The position numbers and the translations under genes are program-made. A stretch of DNA of 64,000 bases. Origin: Anaspis maculata (taxonomy: Eukaryota; Arthropoda; Insecta; Coleoptera; Scraptiidae). The notes under the pieces were generated by a model that saw only the letters and a list, made by a program, of their open reading frames with translations, was not told the DNA's origin and made no database searches. Of the stretch, positions 34,432 through 44,812 are shown in pieces. The stretch spans positions 81,725,602 through 81,789,601 of the forward strand of contig OX421963.1 in assembly GCA_949128115.1 (NCBI GenBank). The letters run 5' to 3'. Numbering within the stretch: the first letter of the stretch is position 1; the number at the start of each line of letters is the position of its first letter.

Positions 34432-35855
34432 CTGCCTTCCAAAAAAAGTGCAACACCATGAAGCCGTGGATCAATTTTATTCAAATTTTCGCAAAACATG
34501 TGTTTTAACAATAGAAACAAGCGATTAGATTCTGGAAATCGTAATACAAGGAGCTTCAGAAAAAAATAATAATGTGTCGCTCCTCCACGATTTGCCCGAC
34601 ACTCATTAACCCTACGATCGAGGCATGCTTTCAATCAAGTGGTCGATTGCCGCTTGTGACAAGCCATCCCATGCCTCTTGCAAGGCCATACGGAGATCTT
34701 CCAAGTTGTTGGGAGGATGGCGTAATTGCCCCCACCTTTCTTCCCATCATATCCCACACGTGTTCGATGGGCGACAAATCAGGAGAGCAAGCAGGCCATG
34801 GAAGCACGTCAACGTGTGCATCTTCCAGGAACTGCATTGAAGCTCTTGCCGTATGAGGACGTGCATTGTCTTGCTGGAAAATAGGGTTGTTGAGCCCCTG
34901 AAGGTATGGAAGGCAAACGGGTTCCAGCACACTCGCGATGTAAGATGCAGCTGTCATAGTGCCCTCAATGAACACCAATGGTGACCTGCTTCCATGGTAT
35001 ATTGCTCCCCAAACCATCAATCCGGGTGTACGGGCAGTGTGTCGCTCGGCAAAAAATTCGGGATTATGCCGTTCCCCACGAAAGCGCCTCACCCTCCCCC
35101 GGCCGTCATGAGCCCAAAGACAAAAGCGGGACTCGTCACTGAAGACCACCCGATGCCATTCTTGGACCCAGTTTCTGCGCTCATTGCACCACTCCAATCT
35201 TCTGGCCCGGTGAACAGGAGTGAGGGGAAGAGTTAACAGCGGACGATAAGAACTTAGCCCAAAAGACCTAATTCTTCTATAGACCGTGCTCATTGAGATT
35301 GGGCGTCCTATAGCTGCAACCCACTCGTTTCCGACTGCTCGGGTTGTCGTAAATCGGTCTCTTACAGCCGCTACTCGAAGACGTTGATCTTGACGTACCG
35401 TGGAGGCTCTACTACGACGACCAGATCCATTCCGTCGCCGATAATTGGCCTCCTCGTTCCATCTCCGCCACCATCTCATCACAGTCGAAGCATTGCAACC
35501 AACAAGTCTCGCAATTCTTCGATACGAAATCCCCTCATTTTTTAAGCCAATAATCTGTCCCTTCTGGAACTCGGTTAAATGATGGTACTGCCGAGGTTGA
35601 CGGGCTCTTGGCATTTCAGGACTCTTGGGGTTCACTATTGAAACTTATTGCAAAAAATGTGGTTTGTAACAACCAGGAAAAACGAAAAACAATTTCTTGT
35701 GTTTTACGGTTACCAAGGGGAAAAACAAAACAACTACAGCGCCTAGATATCCAGAATGTTAATCATTTGTTAGTGTAGATGAAATACTTGTTTTGTGAAA
35801 ATTTGATCAAAATCAGCCAACGGCATCGAGGTGTTGCACTTTTTTTGGAAGGCAG
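34432..35855 (-). mobile_element. Tc1-like DNA transposon (1424 bp)
   Basis: The inverted termini CTGCCTTCCAAAAAAAGTGC are exact at both ends for at least 27 bp and are flanked by TA at 34430-34431 and 35856-35857. One transposase gene lies between them on the minus strand. Its length is typical for Tc1/mariner elements. Confidence 0.92.
34631..35614 (-). pseudogene. Tc1-family transposase (DD34E) with a C-terminal frameshift
   Basis: This is the cut-and-paste transposase of the flanking element. The N-terminal paired-like helix-turn-helix includes LTEFQKGQIIGLKNEGISYR and ARLVGCNASTVMRWWRR. The catalytic triad is visible: VVFSDESRF, then FQQDNARPHT, then SPDLSPIEHVWD. Exactly 34 residues separate the second D from the E, so it is DD34E. 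I chose the ATG at 35614; the frame extends a few codons further without a better start. After GRK the frame differs from relatives: the adjacent frame encodes NNLEDLRMALQEAWDGLSQ, the normal C-terminal region. One extra base in an A run (plus-strand position about 34739) explains this. The catalytic core is intact and the tail is altered, so activity is doubtful. Confidence 0.88.
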
Positions 35856-35857
35856 TA

Positions 35858-37105
35858 TATAATCCTGATTCTCGTCTGTTTGCTTATTACAGTATTTTTC
35901 TTCAAATCTTGGAAATTATAGACCAGTTTGTTTAAAAAAAAAACGTGTATATTAGCAATCAACGTTTCACCCTCGTTGACATGTCTTTTTCAAAGGAATG
36001 TATATTCTAAAAAATACAATATTGAATAATAATAATAATATATAGTTACCTCAAAAATGTGATAAACACAGAATAAGAGAGTAAAAAAAAGACACTGGTG
36101 AAAACGGCGTGAAAATGTTGAGAGGAGGTGGCACTCTTCATGAAACACGAGATCGAGCACGAGATAGAGCGAAATCAATGATTTCTGGGTCTGGATTCAA
36201 ATGATCCAAATGAGCTGCTATTGTCGGCTAACACTGCTGGGAGTGATGGGTCAAACTTTGAGAATGTTGTCTACAGTTCTGTAGAATTCTGTAAAGGTGT
36301 GTGATATGGTTACCTCATGGCTAGCTCAGGTTTTCATCCAGGTCTCCTACTGTAACAAAAGAACACACTGCATTACAATTACAAGAATTATACTCGACAG
36401 TGATTCGCGCGGGGTGTACCTATACTGATTTGATAAATTTTGGCTTGGTGTCAGTGACAAGAAAACCAAAATTCATCAAATCAGTACACTCCGCGCGAAA
36501 CACTGGCCTAGTTATTTTGCGTACGATGGTACCTATATTATTATTCTGGGAGTTAATGAATATCAGTGATGATCACATCAGACATGAGACTTGAGCAAAA
36601 AGTGGAATATATGATGCATGACTGCGGAGAAGTTGATTTCCAAAAGGTGATGTAACTTACGAGATTCATATAGCCTTTCATTAGGACTTGGACTGGAGGA
36701 AAGCTAATACTTATAGTACCTATAGTGAATTTCACCTCAAGTCGCCTATGATTCTTGGAAATTTAATGAGAAATCATGGGCATGGCTAGCGACCGCAGGC
36801 TTACTATGGGAGGAAATTCACTTCAACGCTTGATACATTAAACAATCCTTGCACAAGTGTGTGTAGACTGTAAGTTGGTATAAATCTAACGCAAACAATT
36901 ACTTTACCTACCGATTCCTTTCATATGTAGGTACTGACATCCTTGGCTCTTCCTGTTGGTTTCATGAATCTTACAATATCCTCCATTCGAAACAGCAATT
37001 AGGTAGTAATTCGTACTGCTGTAACGAAAAAAAAAAATTCTCTCATGCGTATAGTTGTTTAGACCTAATAACAGTAGACTTACTTAATTAATCCAAAGTC
37101 TTTTT
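35858..37105. other. non-coding, one strong hairpin
   Basis: Contains a hairpin at 36399-36505 (TTCGCGCGGGGTGTACC, then ACTGATTTGATAAATTTTGG, with complements on the right arm) and an ATA-rich microsatellite near 36030. No gene seen. Confidence 0.5.
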
Positions 37106-37210
37106 AGATAGATAGATAGATAGATATTTTATTCAGCCATCTTAACTACATTACAGTGGTATTGTAGAATCGAGCAACGTCAATTTAAAAATAAATAATG
37201 AATTTTAACA

Positions 37211-37322
37211 CAAATGGAACATACACTCAGGAACATATAAGTCTGTATATACATATAGATAAATTACAAATGGAACATACACTCAGGAACATATAAGTCT
37301 GTATATACATATAGATAAATTT
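37211..37322. repeat. 56-bp tandem duplication in the 3' UTR of retroelement C
   Basis: Two back-to-back copies of a 56-bp unit beginning CAAATGGAACATACACTCAG and ending in ATAGATAAATT. They are almost identical, so the duplication is recent. Confidence 0.85.
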
Positions 37323-38996
37323 CCTTTAAAGGGACGAAGATATTATTGAACCTTTGGCGTTAAGGCTATACTTGAAGGCGAAAAATTCGTCAACCCTATA
37401 GAAACACTGGTCAAGCATGAACCTGGAGACAGTCTTTTTGAACTTATCCATCGGATAGTTCTGTACTTCCAGCGGCAAACGATTGTACAACTGCAGATTG
37501 ATAGAATTCTTTTTAGTCCGGGCAAGACGGTGGCGGGGCGGTACCATTAGTGCTTTTGATCTAGTGTCGTGGCTGTGGACCTCACCGTGTGTAAGGTAGT
37601 CATGCTTGCGGCCATGGATCTCAACAAGTGATTTATAGACAAACAATGATGGCAAGGACATTATCTTCATTTCAGAAAACAACGGTTTGCAGTGTGCCCG
37701 AAAGTGGGAATTAGTCAATATACGGATCGCTTTTTTTTGCATAACAAATATCCTGTTGGCATGACTCGAAGCTCCCCACAGGGTTACTTCGTAAGAAATA
37801 CGCGAGTGGAAATGCGCATGGTATAGTGACAATAAAACATGAGAGCTGAGTTTTCCGTTTAATCTCCGAAGTGAAAAGAGTGCAGAGGAGAGCTCCCGAG
37901 CCAGCTTATCCACATGGGACGCCCACGTCAGCCCAGCATCGAAGACGACACCCAGCACCACGAGGCTGCCCCCTTCCCCGGACACCGCGCCGCCCGTTCC
38001 CACCGTGAGTCTATGCGTTTTAGACTGATTGAGTTTTAGTGTATTTGCCGAGAACCAATCTCCCGCCCTCTCTTCAATTGCCCGTCGTTTAAGAAGCAAT
38101 TCACTTGTCCCAGGCGCCGTAGCGATTAGTGTAGTGTCGTCGGCAAATAAAACACAACGGCTTGGTTCCATAAATCGAGACAGATCATCAATATAAAGCA
38201 AAAAAAGGAGTGGTCCCAAGACCGACCCCTGTGGAACACCAAAAGATACCAAACCGGGGGAGGAAAGCTTTCCCTCGACGTAGACCATCTGCTTTCTGTC
38301 AGACAAGTATGATCTGAATAGCTTCAGTACCTTACCACGAAACCCGTATTTTGACATCTTTTCCAGTGAAATTTCATGGGACACACAGTCGAACGCACGC
38401 GACAGATCACACTGGGTCAGCCCGACGAAGTCCCCACTCTCAATTCCATCAACAATCGCCTCCAGCAATTTCCGGACTGCCTTCTCAGTTGATTTTCCTT
38501 TTTGGAAACCATACTGACTGGAACTTAAGGGAAATCTATCGAGGTAGTCAATAACTCTATTTTTCAACAATTTTTCGAACACCTTCCCGAATATTGGAAT
38601 AATTGCAATGGGCCGATAGTTCTCTGGTTGTGAATAACTGCCTTTTTTATATATTGGCAAAACTTTGCTTATTTTGAGAGAATTAGGAAATATACCTTCC
38701 TCAATGCAACGATTATAGAGGGATGTCAAAGGTGTTACTATAATGTCTGCAGTATTTTTCAGAATTTCCGCAGTAATGCCATAAACATCGGGACACTTTG
38801 AGTCTTTCAACATTGAGATCTCGCGGAGCACCTCTCCTTCCTCAAAAGGAGCAAGAAAAAATGAACCTGAGGGCGACTTGATGTTACGGTTAATATCAGA
38901 CAAAGACACACCTGATGAAGGGATGGTGTCAATGGTACTCTTTGCTATGTTCAGAAAAAAAGCATTAAAATCATCTGCTGTGATTGATGTATTAAC

Positions 38997-39256
38997 TCTG
39001 ATGTGAGCGGGATAACTCTGGCTCGTGGGAAAAGCAACGAAAGATTCAAATTAACAAGGTTTACTCGCGAAACTTTTCAGATTACATAAAATTTATGAAA
39101 AATACAGTGACATGATACATCAACAACGTTCAATCTCCATACTCTTCGCTTGCCGCCTTCTCGACTGCGCAGAGGCTCTCTCCCGTATGGACTCTGGGTG
39201 GGGTATGGACGCGACCCGATCGGTTGCGAGTACAGGGCCGGCTTGGGCCCGAATTG
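38997..39256. mobile_element. 260-bp insertion of unknown type in ORF2
   Basis: Interrupts ORF2 between the codons for NPSVN and TSITADDFNAFF. TTAAC occurs at 38992-38996 and 39257-39261 as a 5-bp target duplication. The ends (TCTGATGTGAG and CGGGCCCGAATTG-like) do not form terminal inverted repeats, and there is no TG...CA. A GC-rich half adjoins an AT-rich half. The class is unknown; it could be a short non-autonomous LTR or SINE-like unit. Confidence 0.65.
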
Positions 39257-40012
39257 TTAACAGATGGATTTGGTTTTGGTTTTTTGCAATTGTTAATTTC
39301 ACTATTTATCAATTTCCAAGTTGCTTTCATTTTATTTGCTGATTTGAGGATGAAATCATCGAATTTATTTTTCTTAGCTATGAGAATCTCTTTTTTATAC
39401 AATTTGCGAATTGACTTGTATGCATTAACATCATTTATACTTTTTGTAACCTCACTGACAAGCTTTAGGCATGTCATTTTGTCTTTTAACAATTTTAGCT
39501 TTTCACCGTACCATTTCACAGAAATTTCCGCTGAACCCACTTCAACCACGGGAAAATGCTTTTTTATGTTGGCCGAAAATGTTTCAGCAAGCAAGAATGA
39601 TAGATGATCAGCATCATGGTTACCACCTCGATAGACTTCCCAGTCAAAATCAGTTAAGGACTCCCTCAGGCCGCCCAGCCCCGCACTGGTGATTTTTCTA
39701 ACTTTTCGCTTTTCAGGATGCTGCTTATCAAGGACCTCCTCCGTCACTATGAACTGCCCCCTGTGATCCGACAAGCAAGGCTGAAGAACGCCAGCCCCGC
39801 AGCTCTCCTCCGCAATGTTAGTCAAGATATTGTCAATACACGTAGCCGTGCCTTGAGTAACTCTCGTGTTTTCTGAAATTGTTGCCCTTAAACCAAAAGC
39901 AACTATAATATTAGTCAGATCAGTACGGGCCTGCGATTTTAAATTAAAGTCAATGTTAAAATCTCCCGTTATTATTACTTGTTTGTACCTGTTATGTACG
40001 TCAATCAACAAA

Positions 40013-40148
40013 AGGTTTGTTCGCGTCGCATGAACTTTTTGCACTTTTTGCACCCTAGCCAATAGCGTGGGGTCCCTGGCAGCAGCTGACCAATCACAGC
40101 AGTTTGAGTGCAGAAAGTGCAGAAAGTTCATGCGACGCGAACAAACCT
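40013..40148. mobile_element. 136-bp MITE in the endonuclease region, 3-bp duplication
   Basis: The termini AGGTTTGTTCGCGTCGCATG are exact inverted copies over about 28 bp. AAA flanks both sides (40010-40012 and 40149-40151). The frame on either side joins as ESL-LIDVHNRYKQ if one AAA copy and the MITE are ignored. A 3-bp duplication with short inverted termini fits PIF/Harbinger-like MITEs, though their usual target is TWA. Confidence 0.8.
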
Positions 40149-40644
40149 AAAGATTCCAATAAATCTAGAAACTGGTTGACATTTCCAGAACATGACCTAT
40201 ATAATGCAATTATCAAAACGTTTGCAACTTCAAGTCCGCAAAACTCCGCCACAAACTCACAGCTATACCTGTCCAGATCCACACACCTACAAGAGACCTT
40301 GATATCATTTTTAGCGAAGATGGCCACCCCACCATGTCTGCCTTTTTCTCTGCAATATTTAGAAACCAAGTCATATTCAGTAATGTTGACGGTCTCCAGA
40401 TTCTCCCTGCTCAGCCAATGCTCTGACAAACAAACAATATCAAATGTGTTACATGACAAAAACGCTGCAAGCTCTTCTATTTTATTAGATAGACATTGAA
40501 CGTTCAGGTGAAAAACACCTAACCCAGCATTGGTAAACTTTTTGATAAAAACAGCCTTATTTAATTGTACACTCGTCGTATTTATGTCGAAAACTGAAGC
40601 TGCGGAACTATCTTCGGTTCGCGCTGTAACAGAAGATCCAACTG

Positions 40645-41568
40645 TTACTTCCCCCGAGTCGGTTCCACTCGCGGGTGAAAAAACCTAGAGACTTTCACCC
40701 CGCTCGGCCACACAGCAGGATCCATGATTCTGTCCAGACTGCTCAAATTCACAGTGACCTTAAAAGAGGCCCGCTGAGACGAGAACCTCGAGTCCAGGGC
40801 CACGCACTCAACCTCGGGAAACATGGGCGTTAAGAAATCTTGCACATCCTTCGCCAGAGTGTCCGGAGAAAACCTGGACACAAACAGATAGGCCTTGTAC
40901 GGCAAAACCTTGAGCTTGGCAGAATCGCCGCACTGTTTACTACCGATAAGCTGTGGTGATTTCGATTTTCTTGCACTTTTGGTTTTTTTTTTGATGACTT
41001 CAGTCCAAGCAACTAATGGCTCAGTCTGGTTGGTCTGTGCCGATGCTGGTGCCTTCGATGTGCTCTGCTTCACTTGCTGAGAGGATCCCACGGCCACGTT
41101 GCTTGTCTTCTTATCGGTTGGTAGTACAACGCTTTGAACGTTCGCAGTTGTTGTTTTGGTTTTTTGCTGAGGTTTTGTCGAGTCGATAATCACCTTTTTT
41201 CCAGGGTCGTTATTTTTATGCGAAAATCGAACTTTTTCGTTAAGCAAGTCAATTTTCTCATACAATTCTTTTATGAGTAGGTCTTTCTGCTTGAGGATGT
41301 AGGCGAAAATGCGGCTGTCCATCTCCTTACCAGGCTCGTCGATAGCATCAAAAAAATCGGATTCAACGTCGCCAAGGACTGCATCGGTCTCCGGGCAGCA
41401 GATTATTGAGCTGGTATCGATGATTTTCACCGGCTTGCACAGTTTAGAACAACTTGAGTGAAACACACTCTTACACCTTGCACACTTGACTGCACTTACG
41501 GAGTTTACAACTGCTTTCTTACATTTCTTACACGGAGCATGATGAACGACGTCTTCATTCGTCGCCAT
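40645..41568 (-). CDS. ORF1 protein of retroelement C (307 aa, PHD-like finger)
   Basis: The ORF1 proteins of CR1/jockey-type elements bind the element RNA and form the ribonucleoprotein with ORF2. The N-terminus has a cysteine-rich PHD-like finger: CKKCKKAVVNSVSAVKCARC followed by HSSCSKLC. An acidic segment and a short coiled-coil-like helix (about residues 85-115, LKQKDLLIKELYEKIDLLNE) follow. After a Lys/Ser/Thr-rich linker comes a compact domain (about 228-300, KAYLFVSRFSPDTLAKDVQD and beyond) that looks RRM-like. The frame is complete, and the ATG is the first in frame. ORF2 overlaps its end in another frame. Confidence 0.75.
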   Translation of the reverse strand: MATNEDVVHHAPCKKCKKAVVNSVSAVKCARCKSVFHSSCSKLCKPVKIIDTSSIICCPETDAVLGDVESDFFDAIDEPGKEMDSRIFAYILKQKDLLIKELYEKIDLLNEKVRFSHKNNDPGKKVIIDSTKPQQKTKTTTANVQSVVLPTDKKTSNVAVGSSQQVKQSTSKAPASAQTNQTEPLVAWTEVIKKKTKSARKSKSPQLIGSKQCGDSAKLKVLPYKAYLFVSRFSPDTLAKDVQDFLTPMFPEVECVALDSRFSSQRASFKVTVNLSSLDRIMDPAVWPSGVKVSRFFHPRVEPTRGK

Positions 41569-41614
41569 CTTGCCTGCGCATGATGAATACCGTTCGGTGT
41601 AAGACTAAAGGGCC

Positions 41615-42200
41615 CGAATTCAGCTTCTGTTTGTTCTGTTTCTCCATTCCATCCTGTTCTGGACCAACGCATCGATCTCCTCCCACCTGATATCCTTTTC
41701 CTCCGCTGCTTGCCTCACCTCCTCTCGCCAGGTTTTTCTTGGTCTGCCTCTTCTAGTTCTTCTGAGAGTTCTTCCTGTGTTCTCGCCTCATACACTCTCC
41801 TAGGCTTCGTCTTTAACTGCTGCTCTCTGAAAAGAAAATCTTGTTACCGATTCTGTCCCTTTTTATCTTCCTCTCAATTTTTTGTAGGGATCTCGCCTCT
41901 GCAGCATTCAGTCGACTCTCGTACTCTCTTGTCAGGGTCCACGATTTGCTCCCATAAAATCAATGTTGGATGTCACCATACCTTCTTCACCACCTCGACC
42001 TTTATTCCTTTGTACAACTTAACTCCACTCTTTCCCGAAAAATGTTTTTCTCATGGAGTTTGGAATTGTCATGGATATTCTTCCCACCATAGCAATTCTT
42101 TCACTCACTTCTTTGTCCTGCCTTCTGCTTTCCGTTCCCTTCAATTATTGTTCCTAGACTTTTGAAGCGCTCTACTTGTTCGATGTTCGTTAACAATAAA
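41615..42200 (-). pseudogene. RTE-clade retrotransposon ORF2 C-terminal fossil
   Basis: The minus strand gives, across several frames, EQVERFKSLGTIIEGNGKQ, a WTLTREYESRLNAAEARSLQ-like block, IERKIKRDRIGNKIF and finally RRPRKTWREEVRQAAEEK with WRNRTNR. This is the usual end of RTE-type ORF2 (a YLGSxIxxDG block, then RRDRxRN, then GRPRKTW). Frames shift several times. It abuts the 5' end of retroelement C on the left and foldback FB3 on the right. Confidence 0.7.
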
Positions 42201-44009
42201 CACCAATAGTCCAGGAATTATAGAAAAAATAGCGAACAAAAATGATAACTAGCCGGATTTTTGTATATAAGCTCAGTTAAGCATGTTGTTCAACATAGTA
42301 AAAGTCCTCAAGAATCCGGTGTGAGCTTCGGCCGTTGTGGCCTCGAGAAGAACTTGAGGATCAGCTTTTCGTGTTTATCTCGTAAACGATGGCACTTGGA
42401 GGAAAAGCACTTGGAGCAAAATTGTTGGAAATTGTATCGTCTACAAGAAAGGTATATATTCCATCATCAGTCCACTCCTTCTTCGTCAAAACACAAGAAA
42501 AGCTAAATAGTCCAGATGCTCGATACCTACCGAAGAGTGTACGGACCTTGAGTTTTATGATGGCAGGGTGCCACTTGGTAGAGGTGTTGTCCGATCCATT
42601 CTCTTTTGATTGAAACTTAATGCCATCAATACCAACTACGCCGGTGGCATATACAGGGTGACATAAAAATAAAAAGTTGAACAAATGTGTACCTCAAGAA
42701 CCAAAATAGGTGAAGACATGTAAATCGCCTGAAATATTTCTAATTTCATGACCATGAAGTCGTCGTGAACTTGAATCAAATATGTTGAGCCGTTTCTGAA
42801 ATATCTTCAGAAGACTGAAGTCGTTACGAAAAAAAAATAGTTTTTCGTATATCAGTAATTCTTCAGATCTTGAATCGAAACTTGATGTTTTCCCGTACGG
42901 AAAAAAACTACTAAAAACCAGTAGTTGACCAGTAGTTTACAATAGTGAACTACTCAAAACTACTACATCGCTAATAGTTTTCTGTAGTAGTTGACTACTT
43001 GAACACTGATTGATCAGTAGTTTTCAGTAGTTACTACTACTCCATCATTTTATCGTTAGTAGTTTTCTGTAGTAACTACTTAAAACTACTACTTGATCAA
43101 TATCTGTTGAGTAGTTTTCAGTAGTCAACTACTGAGAGATTTTGTAGAGTTCAGTAGTCAGCTCGGAGTGACTACTAAAACTACTAAAATCACTGGTGTT
43201 TTTACTACTGAGGACTACTTATTCTTTACTGAGTAGTTTCATTATTTAACTACTGATGATGGAAATTACTTTTGCGAATAGGTACCTACACGTATATTGT
43301 ACATATTGTATATACAATATTAGTGAATAAAACACAGATATTTTCCAACAAATATTAAGTAGGTTACCATTTTTTACAGAATTCACAAGTAGGTAAATAC
43401 CTACAATTTATCAGTGTAATTATACCGCGTTTATACTTATAAGGCCCTCTTCGCTTATTCATTATATTTCAACCTCTTGTTTTGTTTTTCATGGATTAAT
43501 CATCTGTTTGACGATTTGCAGTTGCACTTTGAGGAGTTTGAGGTGCGAGGAGGCCCCGAGGCCCAAATTGACAGTTTTTGATGCTGTCATTGACTTGACA
43601 GACAGAAGACAGAGCGCCAACACCAATACAACAACCACGGAATTTGAAAGTGTCACCATTCAAAGTAAAACATTCACGACCTCTAGTGTAATAAATGTAA
43701 TCGAAATTTTTATTGGGTGTTTAGAACCTCTCTTCTCTAGCAATTTATTATATTTGCCATGATTCTTCACCATGGTTTCATCTCATTATTGTCTCATTCA
43801 CAAATCTGGGGATGAGTTGCCACGTTGGCAGCACTGACAGGAAAACTTCAACTGTCAACTGTTTCCTTCTGCTCCTGCGTTAGTTCAAGCCAAACTCGTT
43901 TGAAATCAAAGTTAGCCGTTTCCTGGTCTAATGAGTTATTATTTGATGAAGTACAATGTTCTACATTTTATTTATACCTACGTACGTGTGTTGTGTGTGC
44001 TCCCGGTAA

Positions 44010-44246
44010 TTAGAAATCGATCATGAGAAGTGTTTTATTGCACAACTTATTTATGAAGATGGGGAACCCGTTCAAGCTCGGTTTCAGTCTTGGATCAAAA
44101 ATCCACCCTTTAAAGGATCTGAAGTGAGACAAAAAATCATAACAGAATTGCCAGAAAGTGAAAATGTAATACTAGGCCAATTAAAAATGGGAAAAATGAA
44201 AGATTTTTGCCTACGAGAAAATGTGCTGGTTGTGAGTGGTGAGTAG
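44010..44246 (+). CDS. exon-like open frame inside the innermost FB3 element
   Basis: About 79 codons without a methionine start. Segments include CFIAQLIYEDGEPVQARFQS, WIKNPPFKGSEVRQKIITEL and CLRENVLVVSG. The composition looks like real protein. A possible acceptor (GGTAATTAG) precedes position 44014 and a good donor (GTGAGT) begins at 44239, which would make it an internal exon. I do not recognise the family. It may be part of the transposase gene of this element, a captured host exon, or chance. A second open stretch at about 43525-43760 (KLTVFDAVIDLTDRRQS) could be an earlier exon. Confidence 0.35.
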   Translation, partial: LEIDHEKCFIAQLIYEDGEPVQARFQSWIKNPPFKGSEVRQKIITELPESENVILGQLKMGKMKDFCLRENVLVVSGE

Positions 44247-44574
44247 ATAATACCTAGGTAGGTACCTTGAAGTATTATAATATGGGAGTTCGTCAGGCTC
44301 AAGGATAATGCCACACAGTCAATTTTTGAAAGGTATCCGTTTATTAAAATTCTGAAAAACAGGCTTTAGAGAAATTTATTTTGCCTAGACTAAGTAGATT
44401 GAGATGCAATGGCATCTGTGTTTCAACACATGGTTATTGTTACATTACATTTACGGTTATTGTTACAGGTACCTACCTACCTACCTACGCACCACTGGCA
44501 GGGGGCTACTACAGAGGACTACTGACAGTAGTTATTATAGGTACTACTAGTCGTACGTACTACTTACAGTGGTT

Positions 44575-44812
44575 ACTACTGGCTGTAGTCGTACTACTGC
44601 AGTAGTAGGTCCAAAATACTACTGGGAGTAGTTACTACTGGCTGTAGTCGTACTACTGCAGTAGTAGGTCCAAAATACTACTGGGAGTAGTTACTACTGG
44701 CTGTAGTCGTACTACTGCAGTAGTAGGTCCAAAATACTACTGGGAGTGGTTACTACTGGGAGTAGTTACTACTGGCTGCAGTGGTTACTACTGCTGCAGT
44801 AGTAGGTCCAAA
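44575..44812. repeat. 59-bp tandem repeat
   Basis: A 59-bp unit built of GTAGTTACTACTGGCTGTAG, TCGTACTACTGCAGTAGTAG and GTCCAAAATACTACTGGGA occurs about three times with almost no divergence, then in a shorter variant. It lies in the subterminal GTAGT-rich zone of the innermost FB3 element. Confidence 0.85.

Larger units (their letters stand above)
37326..40684 (-). pseudogene. ORF2 of retroelement C: endonuclease and reverse transcriptase, two insertions
   Basis: N-terminal apurinic-like endonuclease blocks are VFHLNVQCLSNKIEEL, IVCLSEHWL, GGVAIFAKND, VIITGDFNIDF, CIDNILTN and CLSDHRGQFI. RT blocks follow: PENYRPIAIIPIFGKVFEKL, SSSQYGFQKGKSTEKAV, TQCDLSRAFDCVSHE, FGVPQGSVLGPLLFLLYIDD and VLFADDTTLI (catalytic FADD). 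The last part includes the ALFSLRRLNG and SRISYEVTLWG blocks. ORF2 would begin inside the end of ORF1 in another frame, without an obvious early ATG, which suggests reinitiation or frameshifting. The insertions at 40013 and 38997 break it, the first inside the endonuclease and the second just before the RT. There are otherwise no stops over roughly 980 codons. Confidence 0.85.
37106..41600 (-). mobile_element. near full-length CR1/jockey-like non-LTR retrotransposon C
   Basis: The minus-strand order is: short 5' region, ORF1 (41568-40645), overlapping ORF2 (about 40684-37326), 3' UTR, AATAAAAT, and an (ATCT)n tail at 37106-37126. The 3' UTR holds an exact 56-bp duplication (37211-37322). Two later insertions lie in ORF2 (40013-40148 and 38997-39256). 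If each is ignored together with one copy of its target duplication, ORF2 is one continuous frame. The 5' boundary is approximate. Confidence 0.85.

Noticed and set aside
41710..42165. Plus-strand 151-residue protein
   Set aside because: The minus strand carries clear RTE ORF2 blocks through the same interval.
42361..42684. Host gene encoded by the outer FB3 arm
   Set aside because: The frame is mirrored in the other arm with frame changes. It may derive from an element protein, but I cannot support a gene.
44575..44812. CRISPR array
   Set aside because: The 59-bp units are contiguous with no unique spacers, and the context is eukaryotic.
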